The notes under the pieces are model-generated. The model did no database searches and was not told the DNA's origin. It saw only the letters and a list, made by a program, of their open reading frames with translations. From positions 16,094 to 80,093 of the forward strand of contig NZ_JAJEPS010000014.1 of the NCBI RefSeq assembly GCF_020686965.1: a stretch of DNA of 64,000 nucleotides, read 5' to 3'. The position numbers were made by a program, and so were the translations under genes. Origin of the DNA: Hominiventricola filiformis (lineage in GTDB: Bacteria > Bacillota > Clostridia > Lachnospirales > Lachnospiraceae). Positions 24,422 to 34,423 of the stretch are shown piece by piece; within the stretch, counting starts at the first letter, position 1, and each line of letters starts with the position of its first letter.

Positions 24422-25040
24422 CTTCCTCTTCCTCCCTGCTTTCTGCTTCCTGCACTTCTTCTCTGTATTTCTCCACCAGACGGTTCATGTCCAGTGCAGA
24501 ACAGTACAGGTTAATCGTTCCATAAATATAGATGGGCGTCTCATCGTCCACATCACGGACAGCACCAGGCACGTCAATCATCTGATGCATTCTCATAAGA
24601 TACAGTGCCTCTCTCCACTCCGCCGTGGTCAATTTTCTCGTAATCAGATTGGTATCTTTTCCATATTCACGCATTTCCGGCAGATTTGTCACCGTAGCAT
24701 GAAGACCTTCTCCCAGCACTTTGTCCCGGTAAATCAGTTTCAGAATTAACACCAGCAGCGTTGTCGTGATGGACATACGCTCCACTGCGGCTCCTTCCCC
24801 GGTCAGTCGGAAAATATGTTCCTGCGGGTCATGGATCAGTTCACATCCAAGTACGGATACATAATCCTCAATGAATGCCCGGTGTTTCGCACAGGTCTGA
24901 TATCTCGGGTTATCCCTTGGCGTCAACGTCGCCGGATCATATTTGGTCTGGAGAATGCAGGTCTGCCGGAACAGATCCCGGATCGTCCGTTTTACTTCTT
25001 CCGCTTCCGACAACGAAAGTTCTTCTAAATATGTACTCAT
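24378..25040 (-). CDS. jetB: JetB-like (DUF4194) subunit
   Basis: A 220-residue protein of the DUF4194/MukE-like kind that bridges the kleisin and the ATPase. Seen are the winged-helix-like middle (ERMSITTTLLVLILKLIYRDKVLGEG) and LITRKLTTAEWREALYLMRMHQMID, and an acidic tail. Start overlaps the jetA stop by ATGA and its end lies inside jetC, so the three subunits are translated together. Confidence 0.85.
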   Translation of the reverse strand: MSTYLEELSLSEAEEVKRTIRDLFRQTCILQTKYDPATLTPRDNPRYQTCAKHRAFIEDYVSVLGCELIHDPQEHIFRLTGEGAAVERMSITTTLLVLILKLIYRDKVLGEGLHATVTNLPEMREYGKDTNLITRKLTTAEWREALYLMRMHQMIDVPGAVRDVDDETPIYIYGTINLYCSALDMNRLVEKYREEVQEAESREEEEVEAGEEDYNPDAAE

Positions 25041-26377
25041 GCTTTCTCTTTCTCCTCTTCTGCATTCTCTATGGTAAGATCTGAGAACGTAAGTCCTCCT
25101 TCGCCCCGAATCTCGTCTCCAATGGCAATCCGCTGAGCATCATCCTGCCGCTCGGTAGCTTCCTGCCAGATAAAGAACAGTTTTTCCAGATCTTCCACGG
25201 AATGTATTACGTCTTTTGTAACAGAAAAGACTCCATTCTTTTCATATTCTTTTCGGAAAGACCGGATCTCTTCTTTTGTATACAGAGGCTGCAAAATAAA
25301 ATCTTCCATTTCACCGGAATCAGCATTTGCTCCTGTATATACGGATACCGGCTGAAATGCTTCTTTTTCCATATTCCTGGGTGTGTAAAAGCTCTTCTCT
25401 GTGATTACTCGATAAGGAGAAGTGACACCCATGGAGGATGCCAGTTCTTTCAGAATTTCTTCCTTTCGGCTGCTCTGGTTCAGAAGATTCACAAGCTGCA
25501 GTGTCTGATCCTCTTCTGTAGAACCTTCCCTCAAAATATAGCGAATTCTCGCCGCTGCACGGCTGGCAAAGACCGTCTTCTGTTCAATGAGCCGGTTGTA
25601 CCTCCGTTCAATGCTGTCAAACTCCCGCTCAATTCTGAGCAGAATTTCTGCCGCTTCATCATCAGTCTTAGGATTGCTCATATTCTGGTCTATTAACTCT
25701 TTTACAGCCTCTTTGTAACGATAAAAGCTGTCCGTAGTCGTCAGAATCGCGTATTTCTTACTGTCACTGTTATGAATTTCCCGGATCAGCACCTCCTGAA
25801 TACCACGAAAATCCTTCTTTCCTGACAGTTCATCAAAATACCCTCTCATACCTTCCTGCATGGCTGCCAGCATCTGTGACAGCCTCCGGGAAGTACGAAG
25901 GGCACTTCTCAGCATCTCTGTATTTTTTTCAGGGTCTGCACTGTAGGTAAAAAGATAGCTGTACACAGCCAGCACACTCTCCCGCTCCTCGCTGTCCTCT
26001 TCCACGGATAATTTCTGAAACAACTCCACATAAAGCTGGCTGTACTCAGGAAATGACACGACATAGCTGTTCAGCGTTTCGTCAAAGTCCTGTCTAAGCC
26101 ATCCCCACTCTTCAAAATACCGGAGGCAGACCGCTGCCATATTACTTCTGGTCAGAAGACTTCCTTCCTCGTCAAAACGTTCCTCACTCCAGTCAATGGT
26201 AGCTGATGCCAGCTGTTCATTGATGATAGCCCGACACTCCTGCTCGGTAAGCCCCAGCGCAGAATAAGACCGGCTGCTCTCCTCATAGATGGCCACCAGA
26301 AATGTTATATAATACTCCATATATTTGCTTCCGAAAAGCTTATAAAAGTCCTTCGGAATCCGTTCTAACAGATTCAT
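25037..26377 (-). CDS. jetA: JetA-like kleisin subunit (DUF5716 type)
   Basis: A 446-residue, mainly helical protein of the Wadjet JetA family as found in Clostridia: start LLERIPKDFYKLFGSKYMEYYITFLVAIYEES, a winged-helix-like region, then long helices (about 200-300). It would link the two JetC heads as kleisin does in MukBEF. A promoter with TATAAT at 26428-26423 lies just downstream of the terminator of the AraC gene. No jetD gene, the nuclease that cuts plasmid DNA in Wadjet, is found next to it. Confidence 0.82.
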   Translation of the reverse strand: MNLLERIPKDFYKLFGSKYMEYYITFLVAIYEESSRSYSALGLTEQECRAIINEQLASATIDWSEERFDEEGSLLTRSNMAAVCLRYFEEWGWLRQDFDETLNSYVVSFPEYSQLYVELFQKLSVEEDSEERESVLAVYSYLFTYSADPEKNTEMLRSALRTSRRLSQMLAAMQEGMRGYFDELSGKKDFRGIQEVLIREIHNSDSKKYAILTTTDSFYRYKEAVKELIDQNMSNPKTDDEAAEILLRIEREFDSIERRYNRLIEQKTVFASRAAARIRYILREGSTEEDQTLQLVNLLNQSSRKEEILKELASSMGVTSPYRVITEKSFYTPRNMEKEAFQPVSVYTGANADSGEMEDFILQPLYTKEEIRSFRKEYEKNGVFSVTKDVIHSVEDLEKLFFIWQEATERQDDAQRIAIGDEIRGEGGLTFSDLTIENAEEEKEKA

Positions 26378-26450
26378 TTGTATAAACTAACCTGCCCTTC
26401 TTCCATTCTCCATTAAAATTTTATTATACAGGGATTTCAAGAAAAAGAAA

Positions 26451-26483
26451 AGGCATGCCTTCACAATTTGTAAAAGCATGCCT
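26451..26483 (-). terminator. Terminator of the AraC-type gene
   Basis: AGGCATGC and GCATGCCT (26476-26483 with 26451-26458) form a stem followed on the minus strand by TTTCTTTTTC. It insulates jetABC from the gene upstream. Confidence 0.75.
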
Positions 26484-26490
26484 CCTGTCA

Positions 26491-27453
26491 TCAGCGTCCC
26501 ATCTTTCGTCTGTGAACTAACCGATATCTGCGAGGTGTGATATTATATCTCATTTTAAACTGACGATGAAAATAACTTTGATTTTCATAACCCACATTCA
26601 ACGCAATCTCCTCCACAGGAAGATTCGTGTCTATAAGAAGTTCTGCCGCCCGCTCGAACCGCTTCTTCATGAGCAGTTCCTGGAAAGTGTTTCCCGTTCC
26701 TTCTTTAATCAACTTACTCAATGCCGGGAGACTCAAATTAAAATCCTCTGCAATCTGACTTAATCTTGCCGTGCGGTACTGCAGCTCTATGTATTTTTGC
26801 GTCTCATTAATAATAATTGATTTATAACTCTGAGATGAATTCTGCGCCACCCGATCCATATGTTCACTTAAGTAGAGAAAAATCAGTCCCATGGTATACT
26901 GGCTGATCTCGGAATTCTTACAGACATCTTCATCACAAAGAGACACTGTCAGATTCTCTACCAGATTTTCCAACGCCCGCTGATCATCCAGATGGAACAT
27001 AAGATATTCCGGTTTCTTACTGTTCTGCCGGAACATATTAGCCAGAAAATCCGTAATAAGACTTTGTTTCTTCATCATTTCCAAAGGCTTTTCAAAAAAA
27101 TCCGGAAGTGCCGCCAGAATCAGTGCTTCATTTTCATTGCCTGTTGGTTTTACACGATGTTCCACATACTGGTTCATAAGCAGAATATCCCCTTTTTTCT
27201 GCACCAGTTCCTTGCCATTGATCTCTGTGACGATACGTCCTTCATAAGCATAAATAAATTCAATAAAATTCTGTCTGTGTACCGGAAGTTCTACGCTACA
27301 CCCATGAAGGGTTACAGAAGCCGCCTGACGACCCTGCAGAAAATCCTTAAAATCCAGTACAGTCCCCTTTTCTCCGCTGCCGTATTTCTCTACAATCTTC
27401 TTCCAGTGCGCTCCGGATTTCATACGCAGATCGCTGATCATTTTCTCATCCAC
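26491..27453 (-). CDS. AraC family regulator with cupin sensor domain
   Basis: A 320-residue transcription factor: an N-terminal cupin-like ligand domain (GRIVTEINGKELVQKKGDILLMNQYVEHRVKP) and a C-terminal double helix-turn-helix (RLSQIAEDFNLSLPALSKLIKEGTG, then LPVEEIALNVGYENQSYFHRQFKMRYNITPRRYR). Such proteins usually sense sugars or related metabolites. No sugar gene is adjacent, so the target is unknown. Preceded by GGGGGTGA and a 300-bp spacer shared with purC. Confidence 0.88.
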   Translation of the reverse strand: MDEKMISDLRMKSGAHWKKIVEKYGSGEKGTVLDFKDFLQGRQAASVTLHGCSVELPVHRQNFIEFIYAYEGRIVTEINGKELVQKKGDILLMNQYVEHRVKPTGNENEALILAALPDFFEKPLEMMKKQSLITDFLANMFRQNSKKPEYLMFHLDDQRALENLVENLTVSLCDEDVCKNSEISQYTMGLIFLYLSEHMDRVAQNSSQSYKSIIINETQKYIELQYRTARLSQIAEDFNLSLPALSKLIKEGTGNTFQELLMKKRFERAAELLIDTNLPVEEIALNVGYENQSYFHRQFKMRYNITPRRYRLVHRRKMGR

Positions 27454-27753
27454 AATGATGTCACCCCCAAAAGTTGAATTATGAGATTGTCAACCAGACT
27501 CCCATCCCGGTTATTCTATCCCCAGACTCCCAAAATGTCCATACAAAACTATATCAAAATAAAGTATTTCTTTTAAGGTTTTCATTTATCTAAAAACTGT
27601 CTTTTTTTGCATTTTTTGACATTTTCCATACATTTTGTCATCAAAACTGTTCTTTCTTCAGATTATACAAATTTCGTCTTGACAGGTCCCCGGAAACAAT
27701 GTTACTTTTTATTGAGAATTTCTTACATAATCTTAAGCGAAGAGGTGCAAAAC
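27454..27753. other. Intergenic region between the AraC gene and purC
   Basis: No gene seen. A TTGACA at 27679-27684 with TTACTT 17 bp further is a weak candidate purC promoter. I saw no purine riboswitch or clear PurR box pair. Confidence 0.4.
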
Positions 27754-28623
27754 ATGCAGGAATTAAAGCCGATCAAAGAAGGTAAAGTACGCGAGATTTA
27801 TGATAATGGCGACAGCCTTATCATGGTTGCTACGGACCGCATCAGCTGTTTTGATGTGATCCTGCACAACGAGGTCACAAAGAAAGGTACCGTTCTGACA
27901 CAGATGTCCAAATTCTGGTTTGATATGACCAAAGACATCCTGCCGAACCACATGCTCTCTGTTGACGTGAAAGACATGCCGGAATATTTCCAGCAGCCCA
28001 AGTTCGATGGCAAATCCATGATGTGCCGGAAACTCGAGATGCTTCCTATCGAATGTATCGTCCGTGGTTACATCTCCGGAAGCGGCTGGGCAAGCTACAA
28101 GGAGAACGGTACTGTCTGCGGCATCAAACTGCCGGAAGGTCTGAAAGAATCCGATAAACTGCCTGAACCTATCTACACACCGTCCACCAAAGCCGAGATC
28201 GGTGATCACGACGAGAATATTTCCTTTGAGCAGAGCATTGCTCATCTGGAGAAATATTTCCCTGGAAAAGGCGAAGAATACGCAACTCTCCTGCGTGACA
28301 ACACCATTGCATTATATAAGAAGTGCGCTGAATACGCACTGAGCAAAGGCATCATTATTGCAGACACCAAGTTTGAGTTCGGCCTTGATGAGAAAGGTAA
28401 TCTGGTCATCGGTGACGAAATGCTGACTCCGGACAGCTCCCGCTTCTGGCCGGCTGAAGGTTATGAACCGGGTCACGGACAGCCGTCCTTCGATAAACAG
28501 TTCGCGCGTGACTGGCTCAAAGCCAATCCGGACAATGACTGGACACTTCCGCAGGAAATCGTGGACAAGACCATTGAAAAATACCTGCAGGCATACAAAA
28601 TGCTTACCGGAAAAGATTTATAA
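27754..28623 (+). CDS. purC: Phosphoribosylaminoimidazole-succinocarboxamide synthase
   Basis: A 289-residue SAICAR synthetase that joins aspartate to CAIR with ATP in purine synthesis. Family motifs are IKEGKVREIYD, DRISCFDVIL, MLPIECIVRGYISGSGWASY, ADTKFEFGLD and DEMLTPDSSRFW. This is the longer form (about 290 residues) common in Clostridia. The ATG at 27754 follows AGAGGTG. It stands alone, not in a pur operon. Confidence 0.96.
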   Translation: MQELKPIKEGKVREIYDNGDSLIMVATDRISCFDVILHNEVTKKGTVLTQMSKFWFDMTKDILPNHMLSVDVKDMPEYFQQPKFDGKSMMCRKLEMLPIECIVRGYISGSGWASYKENGTVCGIKLPEGLKESDKLPEPIYTPSTKAEIGDHDENISFEQSIAHLEKYFPGKGEEYATLLRDNTIALYKKCAEYALSKGIIIADTKFEFGLDEKGNLVIGDEMLTPDSSRFWPAEGYEPGHGQPSFDKQFARDWLKANPDNDWTLPQEIVDKTIEKYLQAYKMLTGKDL

Positions 28624-28628
28624 AACCA

Positions 28629-28681
28629 AAGTGTCAATCTGTGAAAAGGGACTGGAAAGTTTCTTTCACGGATTGACACTT
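28629..28681. terminator. Bidirectional terminator after purC
   Basis: An 18-bp stem with one mismatch (28629-28646 with 28664-28681), followed by TCTTTTTATT on the plus side and reaching into the end of the MocR gene. Confidence 0.88.
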
Positions 28682-28685
28682 CTTT

Positions 28686-30083
28686 TTATTCACAGCTGAC
28701 GCAGATCCGTTCCATAATCTCATCCGCCCGGTCAATATCTATGGAAGAATAATTCATAACATAGACATTCTGTTCTTTCGCATTTCCATAATAGTAACTG
28801 GAAAGGGGCACCAGACGGATTCCCCTCTTCCTGGCTTTCTCTATTACCTGCTCTTCTGGCACTTCTGTCCGGATATGCATGAGAAAATGAAGTCCTGCCT
28901 CCTCACCGGAAACCGTCACCCTATCTTTCAGACGGCTTCTCTTTAACGCTTCCAGCAGAAGATCCCTCTTTTTACGATAGTGATTCCGAAGCCGGTTCAC
29001 ATGAGTCTCAAACTTTCCTTCCTCAATAAATCGCGATAAAGTATACTGTTCAAAGTTTGATACGGTACAGGAATAGAAGGATAGCTGCCGATAAAATCTC
29101 GGCACCAGTTTTTCCGGCAGAATCATGTAACTGATCCGGACCGTGGAGCATAACGTCTTGGTAAAGGTATTCATATAGATAATATTGTCCGATACATCCA
29201 TTCCCTGCAGAGTCGGAATAGGTTGTCCGCTCAGTCGAAGCTCACTGTCATAATCATCCTCTATAATATACCGTTCTTCCTTATCCGCTGCCCACTGAAG
29301 CAGTTCCGAACGCCTGCTGACCGGCATGACAATACCGGTCGGATACTGATGGGACGGTGTAATATGGATAATATCCACATTCTTCTCTTCCAGTTCCTCC
29401 ACCCGAATTCCCACCTCATCCATGGAAATCCATTCACAGGGCACCCCATAGCTTCCATAGATCTTTTCCAGCTTCCGATAACCCGGATTTTCCACACCGT
29501 AGACCTTATCATTGCCAAGGAGCTGAATGAGAAGTCCGTAAAGATACTCTGTTCCCGCTCCCACAATGATCTGTTCTGAACGAACAGACATACCGCGAAA
29601 ATCCCACAGGTACCGGGCAATATTTTCCCGCAGATCAGAAATTCCTCCACAGGGAGAGTTCTTCATCAACTCCACCCGGCTGTCACTCAAAATCTCCCGT
29701 ACTCCTCTTGACCAGATAGTAAATGGAAACAACTCTGACGATGTCTGGTTACTGGAAAAATCCGCAAACCAGGCAATCTCTTTCTTCGGCAAAGATACTG
29801 CCTTTTCGGGAATCATCTCGTGCTCTCTCGTCTTCAATACACCTACATCTGCAATATAAAAACCTTTTTTCGGCATGGAATAGATGTATCCCTCCGCCAC
29901 CAGCTGGGCATAGGCATTCTCCACGGTAATCACACTGACTCCCAGATTGGAAGCAAACACTCTCTTCGAGGGGAGCTTCTCTCCCGGCATTAAATTTCCC
30001 TGTATAATATCTTTTTTTATGCATTTACACAGATGCTCATACAACGAATCCGTGCCTGTATCCATAAGATTGTAGGTTATCAT
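28686..30083 (-). CDS. MocR/PdxR-type regulator (GntR helix-turn-helix fused to aminotransferase)
   Basis: A 465-residue fusion of an N-terminal GntR winged helix (LYEHLCKCIKKDIIQGNLMPGEKLPSKRVFASNLGVSVITVENAYAQL) and a class I aminotransferase-like domain with the PLP lysine in NTFTKTLCST and the usual YIIEDDYDSEL Asp. MocR proteins use PLP or an aldimine as effector to control vitamin B6, GABA or similar genes. The MATE exporter gene 30 bp upstream on the same strand may be its target. ATG at 30083 follows GGAGAAAAT. Confidence 0.9.
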   Translation of the reverse strand: MITYNLMDTGTDSLYEHLCKCIKKDIIQGNLMPGEKLPSKRVFASNLGVSVITVENAYAQLVAEGYIYSMPKKGFYIADVGVLKTREHEMIPEKAVSLPKKEIAWFADFSSNQTSSELFPFTIWSRGVREILSDSRVELMKNSPCGGISDLRENIARYLWDFRGMSVRSEQIIVGAGTEYLYGLLIQLLGNDKVYGVENPGYRKLEKIYGSYGVPCEWISMDEVGIRVEELEEKNVDIIHITPSHQYPTGIVMPVSRRSELLQWAADKEERYIIEDDYDSELRLSGQPIPTLQGMDVSDNIIYMNTFTKTLCSTVRISYMILPEKLVPRFYRQLSFYSCTVSNFEQYTLSRFIEEGKFETHVNRLRNHYRKKRDLLLEALKRSRLKDRVTVSGEEAGLHFLMHIRTEVPEEQVIEKARKRGIRLVPLSSYYYGNAKEQNVYVMNYSSIDIDRADEIMERICVSCE

Positions 30084-30113
30084 ACGTCCGATTTTCTCCA
30101 ATCTGTTCTTAGC

Positions 30114-31469
30114 TTAATATCGAATTTGAGAAAACTCTTTTTCGATCTGTTTCATGACATATAGATAAGAAACGCAGGTAAAAGCACCGGCTGCTATCCA
30201 GGCAGCAGGATCGGCGAAGCATGCCAGCGGATAGCTTAAAAGTCTCATTGCAATCAGGGATACAATGAGTCTTGCGATCAGCTCGGATACACCGCCCATC
30301 ATAGGCAAAAAACCATATCCGCATCCCTGCATAATATTCCGAAAAATAAAAATTGTGCAAAGCGGCAGAAAGAAAGCAGCACACATGTAGCAATACGTTG
30401 TCGCCCACGGCATCATGGCCGTCATATCCACATCTCCCGAGAAGAAAAGGTGAAGACACGGTTTCAAGAGCAGAATCATAACAGCTGCTGCCGCAATAGA
30501 ATAAATGAATTCTGCAAACAGAGCGGCACGGACACCAGCCCGGATTCGCTTCAGATTTCCACATCCATAATTCTGACCTCCATAAGTTGCCATGGTCTGT
30601 CCCATGGCAACCATTCCCTGCGTCAGAATATTCTGAAGTTTTCCGGCTGCCGTATAGGCTGCAACTGCTTCAGAGCCAAACAGGTTGATCGCCGACTGCA
30701 TGATCATGGTACCGGAAGCTGTGATGGCGAACTGAAATGCCATAGGAATTCCGGCAGCCAGCTGCGGATGGGTATCCTGCGGAGAAATTTTCCACTGATC
30801 CGGTTCCGGCTTCAGATCGGGTACTTTCACCCAAATGTAGACCGCACAGAGGACTGCTGAAATTGCCTGAGACAGATTCGTTGCCCATGCAGCTCCGGCT
30901 ACACCCATCTGAATTTTCACAACAAACAGAATATCCAGCACCACGTTGAGACAGGCGGAAAAGACAAGGAAAAACAATGGCACCTGGCTGTTGCCCACAG
31001 CACGCAGGTATGCGGAAAAAAGATTATAAAAAATATTTGCTGCAATACCGACGCAGATTACGATAATATAAGAATACGCCATATCATAGATATTGTCCGG
31101 AGTATTCATAAGGCGAAGAAGCGGACGCATCACCGAAGAGGTAAATGCGGTCATAATCATAATAGAAATAACAGACAGTAAAATTCCGTTTGCGACATTT
31201 CTTTTTACCGCTACTTTATCCATCGCGCCGTATTTCTGAGACACGCGGACCGAAAAACCGGAAGTGATTCCCTGTGAAAAACCGGTAATAAGAAACATGA
31301 TCGTACCGGTAGAACCGACGGCAGCCAGTGCGTCTGCACCAACATAGCGTCCTACTATAATTGTGTCGACCATATTATAAAGCTGCTGAAATACATTTCC
31401 TATAATAAGCGGTACGGTAAACATCAAAATCACCGGCAGCGGTTTTCCCTTCGTCATATTCAACTGCAT
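30114..31469 (-). CDS. MATE family efflux transporter
   Basis: A 451-residue protein with twelve membrane helices and the two MATE repeats (VPLIIGNVFQQLYNMVDTIIVGRYVGADALAAVG and the second half from about 230). Exports cationic drugs or metabolites with Na+ or H+. Start at the ATG at 31469 after GAGGAGG. Followed by the MocR-type regulator gene, divergent from a second MATE gene at 31627. Confidence 0.92.
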   Translation of the reverse strand: MQLNMTKGKPLPVILMFTVPLIIGNVFQQLYNMVDTIIVGRYVGADALAAVGSTGTIMFLITGFSQGITSGFSVRVSQKYGAMDKVAVKRNVANGILLSVISIMIMTAFTSSVMRPLLRLMNTPDNIYDMAYSYIIVICVGIAANIFYNLFSAYLRAVGNSQVPLFFLVFSACLNVVLDILFVVKIQMGVAGAAWATNLSQAISAVLCAVYIWVKVPDLKPEPDQWKISPQDTHPQLAAGIPMAFQFAITASGTMIMQSAINLFGSEAVAAYTAAGKLQNILTQGMVAMGQTMATYGGQNYGCGNLKRIRAGVRAALFAEFIYSIAAAAVMILLLKPCLHLFFSGDVDMTAMMPWATTYCYMCAAFFLPLCTIFIFRNIMQGCGYGFLPMMGGVSELIARLIVSLIAMRLLSYPLACFADPAAWIAAGAFTCVSYLYVMKQIEKEFSQIRY

Positions 31470-31626
31470 GACAGAACTCCTCCTCATAAATAACAGATAT
31501 TTGCTGGAAAATTGTAAGCGTGAGCCATACTTTTGTCAAGAGATTTCGGGAAAGTTGCTATATCATTTCGCATCGTCCCGTGATAAAATATGTTGAATAT
31601 ATTTTAGAAAACAATGAGGTGGAATA

Positions 31627-32976
31627 ATGTCTACATCTATGATAAACGGAAGTCCTTTAAAAGCAATGCTTCGCTTTGCGATGCCTTTACTGTTTGGAAA
31701 TCTTCTTCAGCAGACTTATAATATTATTGACGCTGCCATTGTAGGACAGGTGCTTGGAGCAGATGCTCTGGCCAGCGTCGGAGCCAGCAGCAGTGTTCAG
31801 TTTCTGGTTCTTGGATTCTGTATGGGAATCACCGCAGGATTTGGCATTCCGGTAGCAAAATTTTTTGGTTCCGGTGACTATCAGAAAATGAAGAACTATG
31901 TATACAACGGCGCAGTTCTGACCGCAGGAACAGCCGCTATCGTGACAACTGCATGTGCGCTCCTGTGCCACTGGATCCTGAATATCCTTTCTGTACAGCC
32001 GGACATTTATAAAAATGCTTATGCCTATCTGTTGGTGATCTTCCTCGGTCTGCCATTTACATTGATGTACAATTATTTGTCCAGTATTTTAAGATCTGTC
32101 GGGGACAGCCGTACACCTTTTTTATTTTTGGCATTTTCTGCAGTATTAAACATTTTTCTTGACCTGTTCTGTATTATCGTCCTTGGCTGGGGATGTGCAG
32201 GTGCAGCCATTGCAACAATTACTGCACAGGCTGTCAGCGGAATTGCCTGTCTTGTCTATATTATAAAGAAAAAAGAGATTCTATGGCTGCCGTCAGAATG
32301 CCGCAAGGTCAGCTCAAGAACAGCAAAAGAACTTCTTACCATGGGACTGCCAACCGGACTTCAATATTCCATCACAGCAATCGGAAGTATGGTCATGCAG
32401 TCAGCCAACAATGGTCTTGGCAGTATCTATGTATCCGGATTTACCGCTGGAATGCGTATCAAGCAGTTTACCATGTGCCCGTTTGATGCCATGAGTACCG
32501 CAGTCTCCGTGTTCTGCAGTCAGAATCTCGGAGCTGGAAAATACGACCGAATCAAACAGGGATTAAAAGAAGGAATTGCAATTGCCGTTGGGTACGGTCT
32601 TTTCGCCGGCCTGATTCTGATCTTTGGCGGCCGGACACTCTCCTTGATCTTTGTAAGCCGCGAAGCAGCTGATGTACTGAATGCTTCTGCAAAATATTTA
32701 AGATGTATGGGATATTTCTACTGGGCACTTGGTATCTTAAATATCACCCGCATGACGACCCAGGGACTGGGATATTCTGGCAGGGCATTTTTCTCCGGCG
32801 TAACAGAAATGTTTGCCAGAACCATTGTAAGTCTTTGTTTTGTAGGAATGTTCGGTTATACGGCCATCTGCTTTGCTGATCAGACCGCATGGCTGTGTGC
32901 CTGCCTCTACATAGCACCTACCTGCTTCTACTGCGTAAAGAAAGTAGCGTCACACACCCAGTACGATCTTCAGTAA
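31627..32976 (+). CDS. MATE family efflux transporter
   Basis: A 449-residue, twelve-helix MATE protein (AMLRFAMPLLFGNLLQQTYNIIDAAIVGQVLGADALASVG). Related to, but clearly different from, its divergent neighbour at 30114-31469. Ribosome site GAGGTGG. Its last 27 bp overlap the end of the convergent SseB-type gene. Confidence 0.92.
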   Translation: MSTSMINGSPLKAMLRFAMPLLFGNLLQQTYNIIDAAIVGQVLGADALASVGASSSVQFLVLGFCMGITAGFGIPVAKFFGSGDYQKMKNYVYNGAVLTAGTAAIVTTACALLCHWILNILSVQPDIYKNAYAYLLVIFLGLPFTLMYNYLSSILRSVGDSRTPFLFLAFSAVLNIFLDLFCIIVLGWGCAGAAIATITAQAVSGIACLVYIIKKKEILWLPSECRKVSSRTAKELLTMGLPTGLQYSITAIGSMVMQSANNGLGSIYVSGFTAGMRIKQFTMCPFDAMSTAVSVFCSQNLGAGKYDRIKQGLKEGIAIAVGYGLFAGLILIFGGRTLSLIFVSREAADVLNASAKYLRCMGYFYWALGILNITRMTTQGLGYSGRAFFSGVTEMFARTIVSLCFVGMFGYTAICFADQTAWLCACLYIAPTCFYCVKKVASHTQYDLQ

Positions 32977-33372
32977 CTGTTTGTTCAGCATCAGCGTCCG
33001 ATTCCAGGGATTGATAATAATTCCTTCAATTTCATCTGTGGCAATTGCCGAATGGAAGAGCTGTTCAACATCTGTCAGGAACGTGGACATAACACTTCCA
33101 CCTCCTTTCAGTTCTTCTTCAAAGCTGGTAAAGGCAGCCCACCAATTTTTACCGTCATCTGTTTTCACTGCCTGCACATTCAGCTTTCCGTCTCCTCCGG
33201 GAGCGTCTACTGCCAGTATCAGCTGACCCTTCGCTTTCATCCGTCTACGGATGACGGTCAGTGTATGCGCCAGCATCTCATCTGTCAGTTCCTTCTGAAG
33301 TGCTGCAATTGCCTCTTCTATTTTCTCATTGCCCTGCAGACCTTCGTCTTTGGTAATATGATTATCGTTCAC
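32950..33372 (-). CDS. SseB-like single-domain protein
   Basis: A 140-residue protein with a helical start and one SseB-type domain (KNWWAAFTSFEEELKGG, then MSTFLTDVEQLFHSAIATDEIEGIIINPWNRTLMLNKQLLKIVL). Function unknown. Lies 25 bp behind the sugar-binding lipoprotein gene on the same strand, so it may be its operon partner. Confidence 0.75.
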   Translation of the reverse strand: MNDNHITKDEGLQGNEKIEEAIAALQKELTDEMLAHTLTVIRRRMKAKGQLILAVDAPGGDGKLNVQAVKTDDGKNWWAAFTSFEEELKGGGSVMSTFLTDVEQLFHSAIATDEIEGIIINPWNRTLMLNKQLLKIVLGV

Positions 33373-33397
33373 TTCTCATTTCCTCACTCTGTATTTT

Positions 33398-34414
33398 TTA
33401 CTGTCTTTCCAGCTTTGTATAGGGAAGCCGGATATATTTTCCGTTTTCCAGTCCCAGATCTTCCAGTGAGCTGTCGGTTGCCAGTCCCACTGCCAGCTTC
33501 AGCATGGCTTCTGCCTGTCCTTCTTTATCATTGTAAACGGTTCCTTTCAGTTCTCCCTTGTTGAGTGCTGTTTTTCCTACATCTGTTCCATCAATTCCGA
33601 AGATAGCAGGCCATTCTTCCTGATCGATTTCTGCTGCTTTATAGGCATCAATTGCTCCCAGAGCCATGTCATCATTATTTGCCAGAACCAGTTCAATGGC
33701 ATCTCCATACTGCCCGATCATCTGTGTCATCTTCGTCTGGGCCTGACCTCGGTTCCAGTTTGCAATACCATAACCAAGTTTTTCCACCGATACGCCTTGT
33801 TCGGTAATGGTGTTGATGGCATATTCAGTCCGGACAATCGCATCCTGATGGTCCATCTCCCCCTCCAGAACTACATACTGGAATACTCCGTCTTCATTTT
33901 TATCGACAGAGGGGTCTTTCTGAAACAGATCGGCTGCCATCTCTCCCTGCAAAATTCCTGACTGCAATGCCGGAGCACCTACATAATACAGCCTGTCCCA
34001 TCGTTCCAGATCCTGTTCTACCAGTTCCCTGTTGAAAAAAATTACCGGAACATCTTGTTTTTCAGCCATGTCGATAATCGTAACCGGCTCTGTACGGTCT
34101 ACCAGATTGACACAGATCACATCACACTCCTGCTCCAGCATATTCTTCACCTGATCATTCTGCGTTGTCTGGCTCTTTCCTGCATTATAGACTTCGATTT
34201 TCACAGAAATATTCGAATCTGCGGAATCGGACATCTCAGCCGCACACTGATTAAACTGCTCTACAAGCTGTGAAATAAATGTATCATACTGATCATAGAC
34301 AGCAACACCTATTTTAATGTTTCTCACCCGTTCTGCCCCACCGCTTTCACATCCGGCAAGAAGAAATCCGGCTGCTGCACATCCAAGAACTGCTGCTATT
34401 CTTTTTCTGTTCAT
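33398..34414 (-). CDS. Galactose-type sugar-binding lipoprotein
   Basis: A 338-residue lipoprotein (lipobox LAGC, Cys22) of the periplasmic binding protein 4/MglB family, with the glucose/galactose pattern IGVAVYDQYDTF, FFNRE, QGEMAADL and LVLANNDDMALGAIDA. It is the last gene but one of the YesN-YesM-binding-protein operon. Together with its membrane-anchored neighbour it may present sugar to the sensor kinase rather than to the transporter. A separate MglB is encoded at 41531. Confidence 0.88.
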   Translation of the reverse strand: MNRKRIAAVLGCAAAGFLLAGCESGGAERVRNIKIGVAVYDQYDTFISQLVEQFNQCAAEMSDSADSNISVKIEVYNAGKSQTTQNDQVKNMLEQECDVICVNLVDRTEPVTIIDMAEKQDVPVIFFNRELVEQDLERWDRLYYVGAPALQSGILQGEMAADLFQKDPSVDKNEDGVFQYVVLEGEMDHQDAIVRTEYAINTITEQGVSVEKLGYGIANWNRGQAQTKMTQMIGQYGDAIELVLANNDDMALGAIDAYKAAEIDQEEWPAIFGIDGTDVGKTALNKGELKGTVYNDKEGQAEAMLKLAVGLATDSSLEDLGLENGKYIRLPYTKLERQ

Positions 34415-34423
34415 ACGCTCCTC

